This document shows positions 18,284 through 26,203 of a DNA stretch of 64,000 nt, piece after piece (the stretch's first letter is position 1; every line of letters begins with the position of its first letter). Below the pieces are notes generated by a model that worked only from the letters and a program-made list of their open reading frames with translations, ran no database searches and had not been told where the DNA came from. The DNA lies in the NCBI RefSeq assembly GCF_003260995.1, contig NZ_CP030040.1:866578-930577 (forward strand), in the 5' to 3' direction. Source of the DNA: Acetobacterium sp. KB-1. Lineage in GTDB: Bacteria > Bacillota > Clostridia > Eubacteriales > Eubacteriaceae. The translations under genes and the position numbers were made by a program.

Positions 18284-18436
18284 TTAGCTGATCAGAAACA
18301 TTGTAAACCCGAAGAACATTTCTTCCACGCCTTGTAGCCCTTCCCCGGCAAACGGGAAAGCCCCTTCAGGAATTTCATATTTTTCCATTGCTTCTAAAAA
18401 AGAATCATAATATTCCGAATCAAATTCCATATTCAT
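18284..18436 (-). CDS. 50-residue conserved protein, copy B
   Basis: ATG 18436 has AGGAGGAAAGAAA upstream, 11 bp after the URO-D gene B stop. It encodes 50 residues, starting MNMEFDSEYYDSFLEAMEKY and ending EEMFFGFTMFLIS, the latter 13 residues identical to copy A. The nine substitutions between the copies are mostly conservative (I/L, Q/E, N/D, I/V). The gene order methyltransferase then small protein is the same in both loci, while the downstream genes differ (corrinoid protein in A, MFS in B). That makes a functional link to the methyltransferase more likely than to the other neighbours. Confidence 0.85.
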   Translation of the reverse strand: MNMEFDSEYYDSFLEAMEKYEIPEGAFPFAGEGLQGVEEMFFGFTMFLIS

Positions 18437-18447
18437 TTTCTTTCCTC

Positions 18448-19599
18448 CTAATATTTACCATATTCCTGTACAAAGTTTAAAACTGCTTTTAAATTATTGA
18501 CATTGACATCTTTCAAGCGAAGTAAACTTTTATCCAAACTAAACATGTAATTTCCGTCAGGAGCTAAAACATCAATTAATTCTTTTGCTTTATCAATGCA
18601 TCTCTGCTCACTCTCTGTTTTAAGTATCCCAAGCGGATAAAGGCCACTGATAATATGCTTTTTGCCGACTTTTTCTTTTATAATTTTAGGATCACCATAT
18701 TCAAATAAAAAGAAGCACCCTTTAGGTAATTCATTAAGATAATCCAGATACCGCATCCAATCTTGCTCAACGAAAATATTGACGCCTACCCCGGCAGCAT
18801 CCAGGGCCTCAACAAACGCTTTAAAAGTTGGCCAGTAAAAACGCAAAAAATCTTTTTCACGCATATAAGGTCCCATGTGTAACGGGATAAACGTGCGATT
18901 GTAGCGGTTTGAGTTTGGAATAATGCCAGCCTTGATTGAAAGTGGCAACAATGCTTCACATGCCGCTTCTACTTTTTCAGGAATTCTTCTGATATCTTTA
19001 CTTATCCCGGTGAAAGAGCGAAGTTGATCAGCTAAAGAATCATATGGGACTGCGCAAGCAGTGGAAGCCATGGTATAGATTGTTTTTCCGTATTTATTAG
19101 CAATTTCAGCAGAAGCAGTCCCCATTTGACCCATGGTAGCGTAAAATGCAAAAAACGCTTTTGTTGTAGCTTTCTGTGCCGCAAAGCCGCCTTTTCCCAG
19201 TTCAGTGTAAAGCCTTGGTAAGACCTTATCCCATAACGTTTTGTATGGGTCCTTAATAAATTCATCATACTCATCTTCATTTAAAGCATTAATTTCTGGA
19301 TGCTGAATAAATCCATCAGTACCAGGTACAAAATTTTTGGCTCCCAATATTTTATACAAATGTGGTATTCTTATCAGCGATCCAAAACAGAGATCTGAAT
19401 TGAAATTACGCGTGGTAATATCAATAGCCTCAATATTTTTTTCAATGCTGTATTGCTCTTTTAATAAATCAAAACCTGCATACTCCAGACAAAATGCATT
19501 ATCTCCTGAAACAAAGACTGGTACTCTTTCAGGCATTTTCCCATCAAATAAATTTTCGAAAAGTTCATTCTTTTTTAAAGTTTCTTGATTTAATTCCAT
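18448..19599 (-). CDS. URO-D-fold corrinoid methyltransferase B
   Basis: 383 residues from ATG 19599 (AAAGGAAAAGAG upstream), the same length as paralogue A and highly similar along its whole length (ERVPVFVSGDNAFCLEYAG, YNRTFIPLHMGPYMREKDF, VEQDWMRYLDYLNELPKG, VNNLKAVLNFVQEYGKY). Differences cluster around the predicted substrate side, suggesting different methyl donors or merely drift. There is no corrinoid protein gene in its own locus, so it may share the corrinoid protein and MtrH-like enzyme of locus A. A divergent TetR gene lies upstream with shared operator boxes. Confidence 0.85.
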   Translation of the reverse strand: MELNQETLKKNELFENLFDGKMPERVPVFVSGDNAFCLEYAGFDLLKEQYSIEKNIEAIDITTRNFNSDLCFGSLIRIPHLYKILGAKNFVPGTDGFIQHPEINALNEDEYDEFIKDPYKTLWDKVLPRLYTELGKGGFAAQKATTKAFFAFYATMGQMGTASAEIANKYGKTIYTMASTACAVPYDSLADQLRSFTGISKDIRRIPEKVEAACEALLPLSIKAGIIPNSNRYNRTFIPLHMGPYMREKDFLRFYWPTFKAFVEALDAAGVGVNIFVEQDWMRYLDYLNELPKGCFFLFEYGDPKIIKEKVGKKHIISGLYPLGILKTESEQRCIDKAKELIDVLAPDGNYMFSLDKSLLRLKDVNVNNLKAVLNFVQEYGKY

Positions 19600-19621
19600 C
19601 TCTTTTCCTTTCATTTTAAAT

Positions 19622-19650
19622 TTATTCGCGAATAAGTTATTCATGAATAA
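19622..19650 (-). promoter_or_regulatory. Double operator box in front of URO-D gene B
   Basis: TTATTCGCGAATAA (19622-19635), one G, TTATTCATGAATAA (19637-19650); same arrangement as at 16572-16600. Probable TetR sites. Confidence 0.8.
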
Positions 19651-19767
19651 ATTGTAAGCCTTTTCAATTTTTCTGTCAAGTTATTTTTTCGTAAATATCA
19701 TTATTTTTTATATTTTGAAATTTTACGCTTCATCCTATCTGTCGAACATTATATTAATCATGGCATT

Positions 19768-19781
19768 TTATTCATGAATAA
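19768..19781 (+). promoter_or_regulatory. Operator box in front of tetR
   Basis: TTATTCATGAATAA about 62 bp upstream of the tetR start codon, suggesting that the regulator controls its own gene as well as the methyltransferase genes. Confidence 0.75.
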
Positions 19782-19843
19782 CAGATAATTGTTGATAAAT
19801 ATGATAAAGTATGTTTAAATATTTCATACGAGGAGTGAATTCA

Positions 19844-20539
19844 ATGTATAATGTAAGTACTAAACAAAAAATTTATGAAACAGCTAAACTACTGTTTATT
19901 GAAGAAGGTTATGCCGTTGGTAGCAGAAAAATCGCCAATGAAGCTGGTGTCAATCAGGGTCTGATCACCTATTATTTTCAAAACAAAAAAAATATTGCAA
20001 TGATGGTTTTAAAAGAAAGTTTTGAAATAATCGCAACACATATAAAATACTTTGTAGATCCTAAGAAAGATATTTTACTCTTTTTGCTGATATTTTCAAA
20101 AGTTGTCTCAACCCCTTCTATCAATTCAAGCGGCTATATTCGCTTCGTTATTGAGATCTCAAAAGAAAATTTAATTGAAGAATCGGTTCGATTTGGTAAT
20201 AATCAAACCGAGTATTACCGAAGACTTGTGAAAGAAATTATGCCACCAAATGGCAAATGTTTGGATATGAATATATCAATTTTCCTTGGCATTGTTTTTG
20301 GCATCCAACGAAATTTAATATTACGATTGGTCGAAGATGTTGATTTTTCCCAAGAAGAGCTATTTGATATATTCTTTGGCGCTTTTCTCTGGGCTCTAAA
20401 CCTGGATTATACTGATGGAGAGATACTTCAGTTGAGACAAAAAGTAGATGAAATTACTGCAGTTCTTTATAAAAATTACCCCGATCTTAAAAAACCCGAA
20501 ATTTATCTGTTTCAAGAGAAGAAACTTAAAAACCTTTAA
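19844..20539 (+). CDS. TetR-family regulator of the methyltransferase loci
   Basis: 231 residues from ATG 19844, which has AGGAG upstream (an earlier in-frame start at 19811 lacks one). HTH near residues 25-50: SRKIANEAGVNQGLITYYFQ, then NKKNIAMMVLKESF. The C-terminal ligand domain is not assignable. It is divergent from URO-D gene B, and its promoter and both methyltransferase promoters share the TTATTCNNGAATAA palindrome. It therefore probably represses the two loci until a methylated substrate or its product binds. Target and ligand are inference; family is certain. Confidence 0.92.
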   Translation: MYNVSTKQKIYETAKLLFIEEGYAVGSRKIANEAGVNQGLITYYFQNKKNIAMMVLKESFEIIATHIKYFVDPKKDILLFLLIFSKVVSTPSINSSGYIRFVIEISKENLIEESVRFGNNQTEYYRRLVKEIMPPNGKCLDMNISIFLGIVFGIQRNLILRLVEDVDFSQEELFDIFFGAFLWALNLDYTDGEILQLRQKVDEITAVLYKNYPDLKKPEIYLFQEKKLKNL

Positions 20540-20573
20540 AATAAACATCTTTTAAAAATTCTGGTATTTTTAT

Positions 20574-20623
20574 TAGAAAAAAGCACCTTCTTTGCAATTT
20601 AATGAATGAAGATGCTTTTTCTA
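20574..20623. terminator. Bidirectional terminator
   Basis: Arms TAGAAAAAAGCACCTTC (20574-20590) and GAAGATGCTTTTTCTA (20608-20623) pair with small bulges, between the convergent tetR and nitronate monooxygenase pseudogene. Confidence 0.75.
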
Positions 20624-20640
20624 AATTGAAAAACTGTATC

Positions 20641-21475
20641 TTAATTGTTAAAAATAAATTCGTTCATTCTTTTGATACTTTCCTTACAGCCTTCCAAAGT
20701 TTCATTTATAATATTCAATGTGGGTTTCTTTTGATTAATTAATGCTGTAACTTGACCTACCATTACGGCACCGTTCTCTTCAATATCCCCCTCAATATCG
20801 GCTGCCCGCAAAGAACTTATTGCAATCTCTTTCAATTTTTCAGCAGCTACCTGATAAGAATACTCAGCCTCCAGTTTTAACATCCTATCTGACAATTTAT
20901 TTTTCAACTGACGACAAGGTTCTCCAGTACATGTTCCTGTAATAACTGTATCCATATCTTGTGATTCAATAATCGCCTTCTTCGCATTTTCGTGAATATC
21001 AGTCTCTTTTGCCATCATGAACACAGTACCCATTTCATTGCCTCTGCTCCAAACGCAATTGCTGCCGCCATTTCTCTGCTGTGACAGCGTCTTTAATTGT
21101 AGAAGCTTTTACGATCACTTTACTTCCGGCTTCATGCCACAATACAATGTACTTGGCGGATAGCTCATATGCCAAATCTACAAGGGTATCTGCATATACA
21201 ACAGGTGGTTTTTCCTCTTTAATCACTTTTGTAACACTCTCCAGCATATCTGGAATCATAATAACATTGATCCCAAATGGCTTATCTGTTAATCTTCGGA
21301 TATCTTGGATCTGAGAAATGATAAATTCTATTGGCGCAAAACCTACTCCCAGTATTCCAAGTCCTCCTGCATTAGATACTACTGCTACTAACGGTGTTGT
21401 TTAGATCCAGGCCATTGATCCCTGAATGATTAGTTTTTCTACATGGAATATCTGACAAAATCGATTGGTATTCAT
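20641..21475 (-). pseudogene. Nitronate monooxygenase (FabK/NpdA-like), inactivated
   Basis: Good start ATG 21475 with GGGAGGAA upstream gives MNTNRFCQIFHVEKLIIQGS MAWI, then an in-frame TAA, then TTPLVAVVSNAGGLGILGVG in the same frame, the FMN-binding start of nitronate monooxygenases. After PPVVYADTLVDLAYELSAKY the middle of the barrel (roughly 50 residues, including the catalytic His region EGGEAGGH) is absent. MAAAIAFGAEAMK appears out of frame, then MGTVFMMAKETD and TGEPCRQLKNKLSD complete the C-terminus. So there is one nonsense codon, an internal deletion and frameshifts. The IS21 element lies just upstream. Confidence 0.85.
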
Positions 21476-21680
21476 TGTACTTCCTCCCAATTATGTTATA
21501 ATTTATTATTAAACAACTACTGATTTTTTTCAAATCATTGCATTTCATTGTTTTTTGCAAGTACTTTTTGCAGAAAGTTGCAAGTTAAAAATACAGAATG
21601 TTGCATTATGGAAAATCCATAGTTTTGCAAGCTAAAATGCGAAGCAATTTCATGAGCAATCTAAACATTGCAGGCAATTA

Positions 21681-22442
21681 TTATTTTTTCAATTGATTGT
21701 CCGATATTGAGCGATATAATTCATTGATGCTGGATTCCCGCATCCGGTTACTGGGTCCCGGAAACATGAGCAGGTGGCAGTGATGAAGGAGCCGATCCAG
21801 CATGGCAGCCGTCATCTGTTCATCATAGAGCACATTGACCCATCGGGAAAATTCAAGGTTGGTATTAAGAATGATAGACCGACGTTCATAACAATCGGAT
21901 ATGATTTCGAACAGGAGCTGTGCTCCCGTTCGGTCCAGTGGGACATAACCATATTCATCCAGAATAATCACTTCGGCTTTATTCAGTTTTTTCAGAAAAG
22001 CGGTCAGGGTACCGGCTACTTTGGCTTCCGACAGTTTATTCACCAGGGCGGCCGTTCGAAAGAATTTAACCGGGATTCCCTGTCGACAGGCGGCAACGCC
22101 GAGTGCGGTTGATAGCATAGTTTTGCCGGTTCCGGTGCCACCATAGAGAATCAGATTCTTCTTTTCGTGGATAAAGGCCAGGGATTTCAGGCCTTCTGGA
22201 GTCAGATCCGAAGGCAGGGTGATTTCATCAAAGCGATATCCTTCAAAGGTGTGAATCCCATAGAAACCGGCGCTGGTAACCAACTTTTGGGTGCGGGTGA
22301 GTTCCCGGTAATGGAGTTCATCACTAAGCAACTGATGCAGATATTCCTGGTGACTGCTGCCTTCGGTGGTTTGCGCCAACTCGGCCAGATTGCGACTCAG
22401 ACGCAGTTTCCGGCAGCATTCAAAGATTTCTTTGTCGAGCAT
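21681..22442 (-). CDS. istB: IS21-family helper ATPase IstB
   Basis: About 253 residues from ATG 22442 (MLDKEIFECCRKLRL); an earlier start at 22478 is also possible. It overlaps the end of istA. DnaA/DnaC-like AAA+ domain with Walker A YGGTGTGKTMLSTAL near residue 105 and Walker B EVIILDEYGYVPL near residue 165. IstB is the ATP-dependent target-selection helper for the IstA transposase. Complete and apparently intact. Confidence 0.95.
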   Translation of the reverse strand: MLDKEIFECCRKLRLSRNLAELAQTTEGSSHQEYLHQLLSDELHYRELTRTQKLVTSAGFYGIHTFEGYRFDEITLPSDLTPEGLKSLAFIHEKKNLILYGGTGTGKTMLSTALGVAACRQGIPVKFFRTAALVNKLSEAKVAGTLTAFLKKLNKAEVIILDEYGYVPLDRTGAQLLFEIISDCYERRSIILNTNLEFSRWVNVLYDEQMTAAMLDRLLHHCHLLMFPGPSNRMRESSINELYRSISDNQLKK

Positions 22443-23967
22443 ATCCGTCAGCCCCCTTTCCCTGAAGCAAGATATCATAGGCCGTCAGATTGGGCTGCAT
22501 CGGGATCATTTTGGGAATGCCCGGAGCAAGGGTCATTGCAGGCAGCTCAGGTACATCCGAATACAACCGCCGGTAAAGACTCTCCAGACTATCGGCATCT
22601 CGCGCCTGATGAGCAATTGCATGGTTAACGGTATTTACGGCACTGTCAAAACCGGTGCGACTGGTCAACTCGGAAAGAACCTTGAGGATCTGTCCAACTT
22701 CGCTGCCTGAACAGGTGGCCAGATAGGTTTGCATGGTTTCCGGCATCAGCTCATAGATCCCAGTATATTTCAGGGCTCGGGGTCGCAGGGATAATTGTTT
22801 CAGATAGGGCAGCCAGTCCATCTGCTCTTGTTTGGTATCTCCGTAAAGACGCCGGTGGCGAACAATTTCACGAAAGTTTTCATCTTGAATAATCACCAGC
22901 GCTGAAGTTAAAACCAGATGAACCGGGCACTGGGCGTACTTTGGAGCCACCGAATAAGCATGCTGTCGTTTGTTCAGATAAATCCTGGCCCAGTTGTCGG
23001 CTTTGAGGGTTTGATGACCGGTGAGGTCAAACGCAATTCCGGGCAGTTTGTGGCAGGCCGTCAGATCAGCCTGAAACCGCTCCTCGATGGTTTCATCGTA
23101 GCGATAATGGTTCCGCCGGGCATCTTTCTCACACTCTGTCAGCAACTGCCGGTTATAATCCGACAGCGACAGAAAGCGGGGAACCGGTACCATGAAGTTG
23201 CGACGCTGATAGCCGACCTTGTTTTCGACGTTTCCTTTTTCATGGCCGGCCCCGGGATTCATGAAGACGGCTTTAAAATGGTAATGCTCCCGGAACCGTT
23301 CGAATTTGTCAGTCAGTTTTCGCCCGCCACCACGGATAATCTCGGTAACAATGACTTTCGTGTTATCAAACCAGAGTTCCCTTGGCACACAGCCAATGTG
23401 GCGGAATATGGCATCCAGCCCTTCCAGCAGGCATTCCATATTTTCCCCGTAGAACAGCTGCAGATAGCCTTTATTGCTGTATGGAAAAGAGACCTCCAGG
23501 TATTTTCCAGTCAGTTTTTGGCCATTTTCATAAAACTCAGCTGTACCAAAATCAACCTGCGCTTCTCCGGGTTGATGTACCAGTGGCAGATAGGCCTGTT
23601 TATTCTGCTTGAATATTTCCCGGTGTTTCACTGCGTAATAGCTGGCGACCGTCCGATAGGAGCAGTCAAAACCGGGAATTTCGGCCAGCAGGCGATGAAA
23701 TACCCGTTTAGCTGTATGGCGCTGTTTGCGTGGGGCTGATTTGTCCTCAATCAGCCAGGAATCGATCATCTCCTTGTAGGGATCCAGTTTGGGACAGAAT
23801 TGTTTCTCCAACGCCGGCTTTGGCGGCGGGCTGTTAAAATCAGTCTGATCAATGTATTTGCGTACCGTTCGCCAATCCAGGTGCAACGCTTCCGCAATCT
23901 GGGAAATATTTTCCCCTTTCTCATAAAAACGATTTCTGATATCATGTATCTGATCCATTGTGAGCAT
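22420..23967 (-). CDS. istA: IS21-family transposase IstA
   Basis: 515 residues from ATG 23967, which has GGAGGAAATGGAGA upstream; an upstream in-frame start at 24060 lies in the terminal repeats. N-terminal HTH (NISQIAEALHLDWRTVRKYI) is followed by a DDE integrase core with Asp in QVDFGTAEF (about residue 150), Asp in LWFDNTK (about 210) and Glu in KGNVENKVG (about 260), and a C-terminal domain starting near NKRQHAYSVAP. It catalyses cut-and-paste or circle-mediated transposition with IstB. Confidence 0.95.
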   Translation of the reverse strand: MLTMDQIHDIRNRFYEKGENISQIAEALHLDWRTVRKYIDQTDFNSPPPKPALEKQFCPKLDPYKEMIDSWLIEDKSAPRKQRHTAKRVFHRLLAEIPGFDCSYRTVASYYAVKHREIFKQNKQAYLPLVHQPGEAQVDFGTAEFYENGQKLTGKYLEVSFPYSNKGYLQLFYGENMECLLEGLDAIFRHIGCVPRELWFDNTKVIVTEIIRGGGRKLTDKFERFREHYHFKAVFMNPGAGHEKGNVENKVGYQRRNFMVPVPRFLSLSDYNRQLLTECEKDARRNHYRYDETIEERFQADLTACHKLPGIAFDLTGHQTLKADNWARIYLNKRQHAYSVAPKYAQCPVHLVLTSALVIIQDENFREIVRHRRLYGDTKQEQMDWLPYLKQLSLRPRALKYTGIYELMPETMQTYLATCSGSEVGQILKVLSELTSRTGFDSAVNTVNHAIAHQARDADSLESLYRRLYSDVPELPAMTLAPGIPKMIPMQPNLTAYDILLQGKGADGYARQRNL

Positions 23968-24028
23968 TCTCCATTTCCTCCTTGTTCTTTGGTCAGATAC
24001 AAGGATAATTGACTTGAGTTTTGCCCGC

Positions 24029-24279
24029 AATGGATTTTTGCAATATTGTGCATTTTCCAACTTGCAATACTATGGATTTTTGCTTTGCAACTTTCTACAT
24101 TTTTATTTTACAATGGATTTTTGCAATATTGTGCATTTTCCAACTTGCAATACTATGGATTTTTGCTTTGCAACTTTCTACATTTTTATTTTACAATGGA
24201 TTTTTGCAATATTGTGCATTTTCCAACTTGCAATACTATGGATTTTTGCTTTGCAACTTTCTACATTTTTATTTTACAA
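24029..24279. repeat. Three tandem 83-bp repeats at the IS21 right end
   Basis: AATGGATTTTTGCAATATTG recurs at 24029, 24112 and 24195 (exact 83-bp period), each unit continuing through CTTTGCAACTTTCTACA and TTTTATTTTACAAT. Within each unit, TTGCAA motifs recur, as expected for IstA-binding sites. The copies are essentially identical, implying recent amplification. Confidence 0.95.
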
Positions 24280-24371
24280 TAAACACATTTCATTTTGATG
24301 GATATTCAACAACTTTATTCAAAATGTTGGATATCTCATTAAAAAGCATCCATAGCAGGGAGAATTTTAGT

Positions 24372-24569
24372 ATGAAAAAACAAACTGACTTGCGCGTATT
24401 AAAAAATAAACAATTAATCAAAAGTGCTTTTTTAGAATTGCTAAGTACTAAACGATTCGAAGATATTACAGTAAGTCAAATATGCCAAAAAGCACTAATC
24501 AATCGATCAACGTTTTATTTTCATTATGAGAATAAGGTTGAACTTCTTGAAGTCATATATATCGATTAA
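24372..24569 (+). pseudogene. TetR-family regulator, HTH domain only
   Basis: ATG 24372 starts MKKQTDLRVLKNKQLIKSAF, with the HTH FEDITVSQICQKALINRSTF YFHYENK. The frame ends after 65 codons, where a normal TetR protein has about 190. The stop coincides (4-bp overlap) with the truncated end of the ubiB/aarF fragment on the opposite strand, so one deletion or rearrangement probably cut both genes. Confidence 0.75.
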
Positions 24570-24799
24570 ACTTCTGAACGCAAATAAATTAATTCCTCGC
24601 AGTAATCATTTGGAATTAAATCTGGTCGCATCGACATTATTTGTCCTAATTTTATATAAGTAGGACCTAATTCCTCTAATATAATGCGAAGCTTTTGCGG
24701 TGCCATATCATGCAAAAAATCGTTTCTTTTTAAAATCTTTGCAATCTGCAAAACTCGATAGCTTTGCTTCTCATTTTCAGATTCCATTGTTATCTCCAT
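24566..24799 (-). pseudogene. UbiB/AarF (ABC1) kinase-like protein, N-terminal fragment
   Basis: 77 codons: DMAPQKLRIILEELGPTYIK and LGQIMSMRPDLIPNDYCEEL are the conserved N-terminal signature (ELGPTfiKLGQ..s.RpDllP) of ABC1/UbiB atypical kinases, which are normally 500 or more residues. The kinase domain is absent. It follows a phasin-like gene, the usual partner of ubiB in Bacillota, so this was once a normal phasin-ubiB pair. Confidence 0.75.
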
Positions 24800-24863
24800 C
24801 CCAAGACAATCAATTTATAGCAATTCTGTTAGACTTATCTCAATCTGACTCTTTCTTCCCCTA

Positions 24864-25232
24864 TCAGTTTGGACTTTTATCTTCACACCCCTCGCCTTCT
24901 AACGGTGTCTCAAATATTTGTTCTACGTTCTGTTCTTTTAATGCATCAAGTTCATCTCTTAATAATTGAATTTCTTCAGGGCTCATCTGATCAATGTATC
25001 CTGAAATTGTTTCCGCAGATTTTTTTGTCTTTATTACCGAAGCTGCATCGTTTACCTTTTCTCTTAACTCTCTTTTCAGCTCTTCATTTAATACTTTTCC
25101 CTGCTCTATGGTTATTTCCCCCTTTTCTACCAATTGATCAACTAATTCTTTTGATTTTTCAGCGGTTATGGCAAGCGCACCAACACCTCCTAAAAAAATG
25201 TTTTTGAAAGCATTACTTAAATCTGACTTCAT
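24864..25232 (-). CDS. Phasin-like coiled-coil protein
   Basis: 122 residues. Short hydrophobic N-terminus (NIFLGGVGALAIT) followed by long charged helices (KSKELVDQLVEKGEITIEQG, LNEELKRELREKVNDAAS), the layout of the polyhydroxyalkanoate-granule-associated or phasin-like family that often precedes AarF/UbiB kinases. Function in such pairs is unclear. Its partner gene downstream (24566-24799) is truncated, so the gene may be an orphan. Start ATG 25232 has AAAGGAGAATC upstream. Confidence 0.75.
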   Translation of the reverse strand: MKSDLSNAFKNIFLGGVGALAITAEKSKELVDQLVEKGEITIEQGKVLNEELKRELREKVNDAASVIKTKKSAETISGYIDQMSPEEIQLLRDELDALKEQNVEQIFETPLEGEGCEDKSPN

Positions 25233-25425
25233 CTTGATTCTCCTTTCTTTATTCCAAAATGCTTCTGCATCATTGGTACATCTTAATTCATTGAGATCTT
25301 TGAAATTTTTATATAAACCCCCATTTTATCGTCATTTTTAAAATTTTTACATCTCCAATTTACATATAATTTCTTGAAATTTGTGCAATAGGTGCAATAG
25401 ATAGTAAACAGTTCCCCTTAGTTCA

Positions 25426-26028
25426 CTACAAATTTAAATAGTTCGCAACCTTTTCAAAATATTTATTATCCCAAATGCTTGAGTTCTTTAAAACAGCCTT
25501 TTTCAAGTCGACCAAACTCATGACTGATTTTGTTGTATCGATGAAAAAATATAAGAGAACAATAATTGTTGCCAATATCTTCATCTTTAGTGGTATAGCT
25601 AGAGCTAATATTAAAATTGATGGATGAATTACCTCAATCGTCAGAAACGCTAACACTCCCCAGAGCAATGAATATTGCAAGCAAATATAACCATGAAAAT
25701 TTAACAACTTATCGCCATAATCCCACCATTTACGGTTCATTAATTTCTCCAGCATTGCTCCTACAATCATTTCCAGTAACGTCGTCAGAACAATTGCCAT
25801 GATGATACTGATAATCAAAAATGTTAGATTATTTTCAAAAAACCCCCTTAACCATGCAGAACAAAGGATAATCAGCACTGCCCCAAATCCATAAATCGGA
25901 CAAAATGGACCAATCAAAAAACCTCTATTTACAAATTCTCTCTCAATAACGCCAGCAAAAGCGGTTTCCATCAGCCATCCCATAAAAGAATACACTACAA
26001 AGTATAATATTAAATCAATAAACTCCAT
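25426..26028 (-). CDS. Putative ABC-transporter-like membrane protein (CmpB/PF06541 type)
   Basis: 200 residues, about five or six membrane helices. Opens IDLILYFVVYSFMGWLMETA, and has FVNRGFLIGPFCPIYGFGAV and KWWDYGDKLLNFHGYICLQY. These blocks (sfmGWl.E..., NRGfl.GP.cPiYG.G, WWDYs..p.N..G.icl) are characteristic of the family annotated as putative ABC transporter permease (ABC_trans_CmpB). The biological role of this family is not established. Stands alone. Confidence 0.85.
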   Translation of the reverse strand: MEFIDLILYFVVYSFMGWLMETAFAGVIEREFVNRGFLIGPFCPIYGFGAVLIILCSAWLRGFFENNLTFLIISIIMAIVLTTLLEMIVGAMLEKLMNRKWWDYGDKLLNFHGYICLQYSLLWGVLAFLTIEVIHPSILILALAIPLKMKILATIIVLLYFFIDTTKSVMSLVDLKKAVLKNSSIWDNKYFEKVANYLNL

Positions 26029-26203
26029 TTATTTTCACCTTGCTTATTTATTTTGATTCCAGTCGCAATAACATAAGTATGACGATTATTAAGCAAATCA
26101 TTACTGAATTCATCTTTGCTTTGCCCTTCTCTCTATTAAGTTTTAGAGTTCGATAATGTCAAATTTAACCCGCCCGCAATTTGACTATGGGTCTTATTTT
26201 TAT

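Larger units (their letters stand above)
21569..24265 (-). mobile_element. IS21-family insertion sequence
   Basis: Contains istA and istB on the minus strand. The left end TGCAGAAAGTTGCAAG (21569 on) matches, inverted, the right-end sequence TGTAGAAAGTTGCAAAG, whose outermost copy ends at 24265. Both begin with the TG/CA typical of the family. The right end is present three times in an 83-bp tandem array, so the true border could be 24099, 24182 or 24265. A target duplication cannot be called because both flanks are T-rich. Confidence 0.85.

Noticed and set aside
22918-23739. 273-codon frame opposite istA
   Set aside because: Antisense of a well-supported transposase gene; no start signal.
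24029-24279. Three regularly spaced repeats considered as a CRISPR array
   Set aside because: The 83-bp units are identical throughout with no variable spacers, and they match the inverted end of the IS21 element.
24046-24282. Open frames rich in CNIVHFPTCNTMDF-like repeats
   Set aside because: They only translate the IS21 tandem end repeats; no ribosome binding site and no sensible protein.
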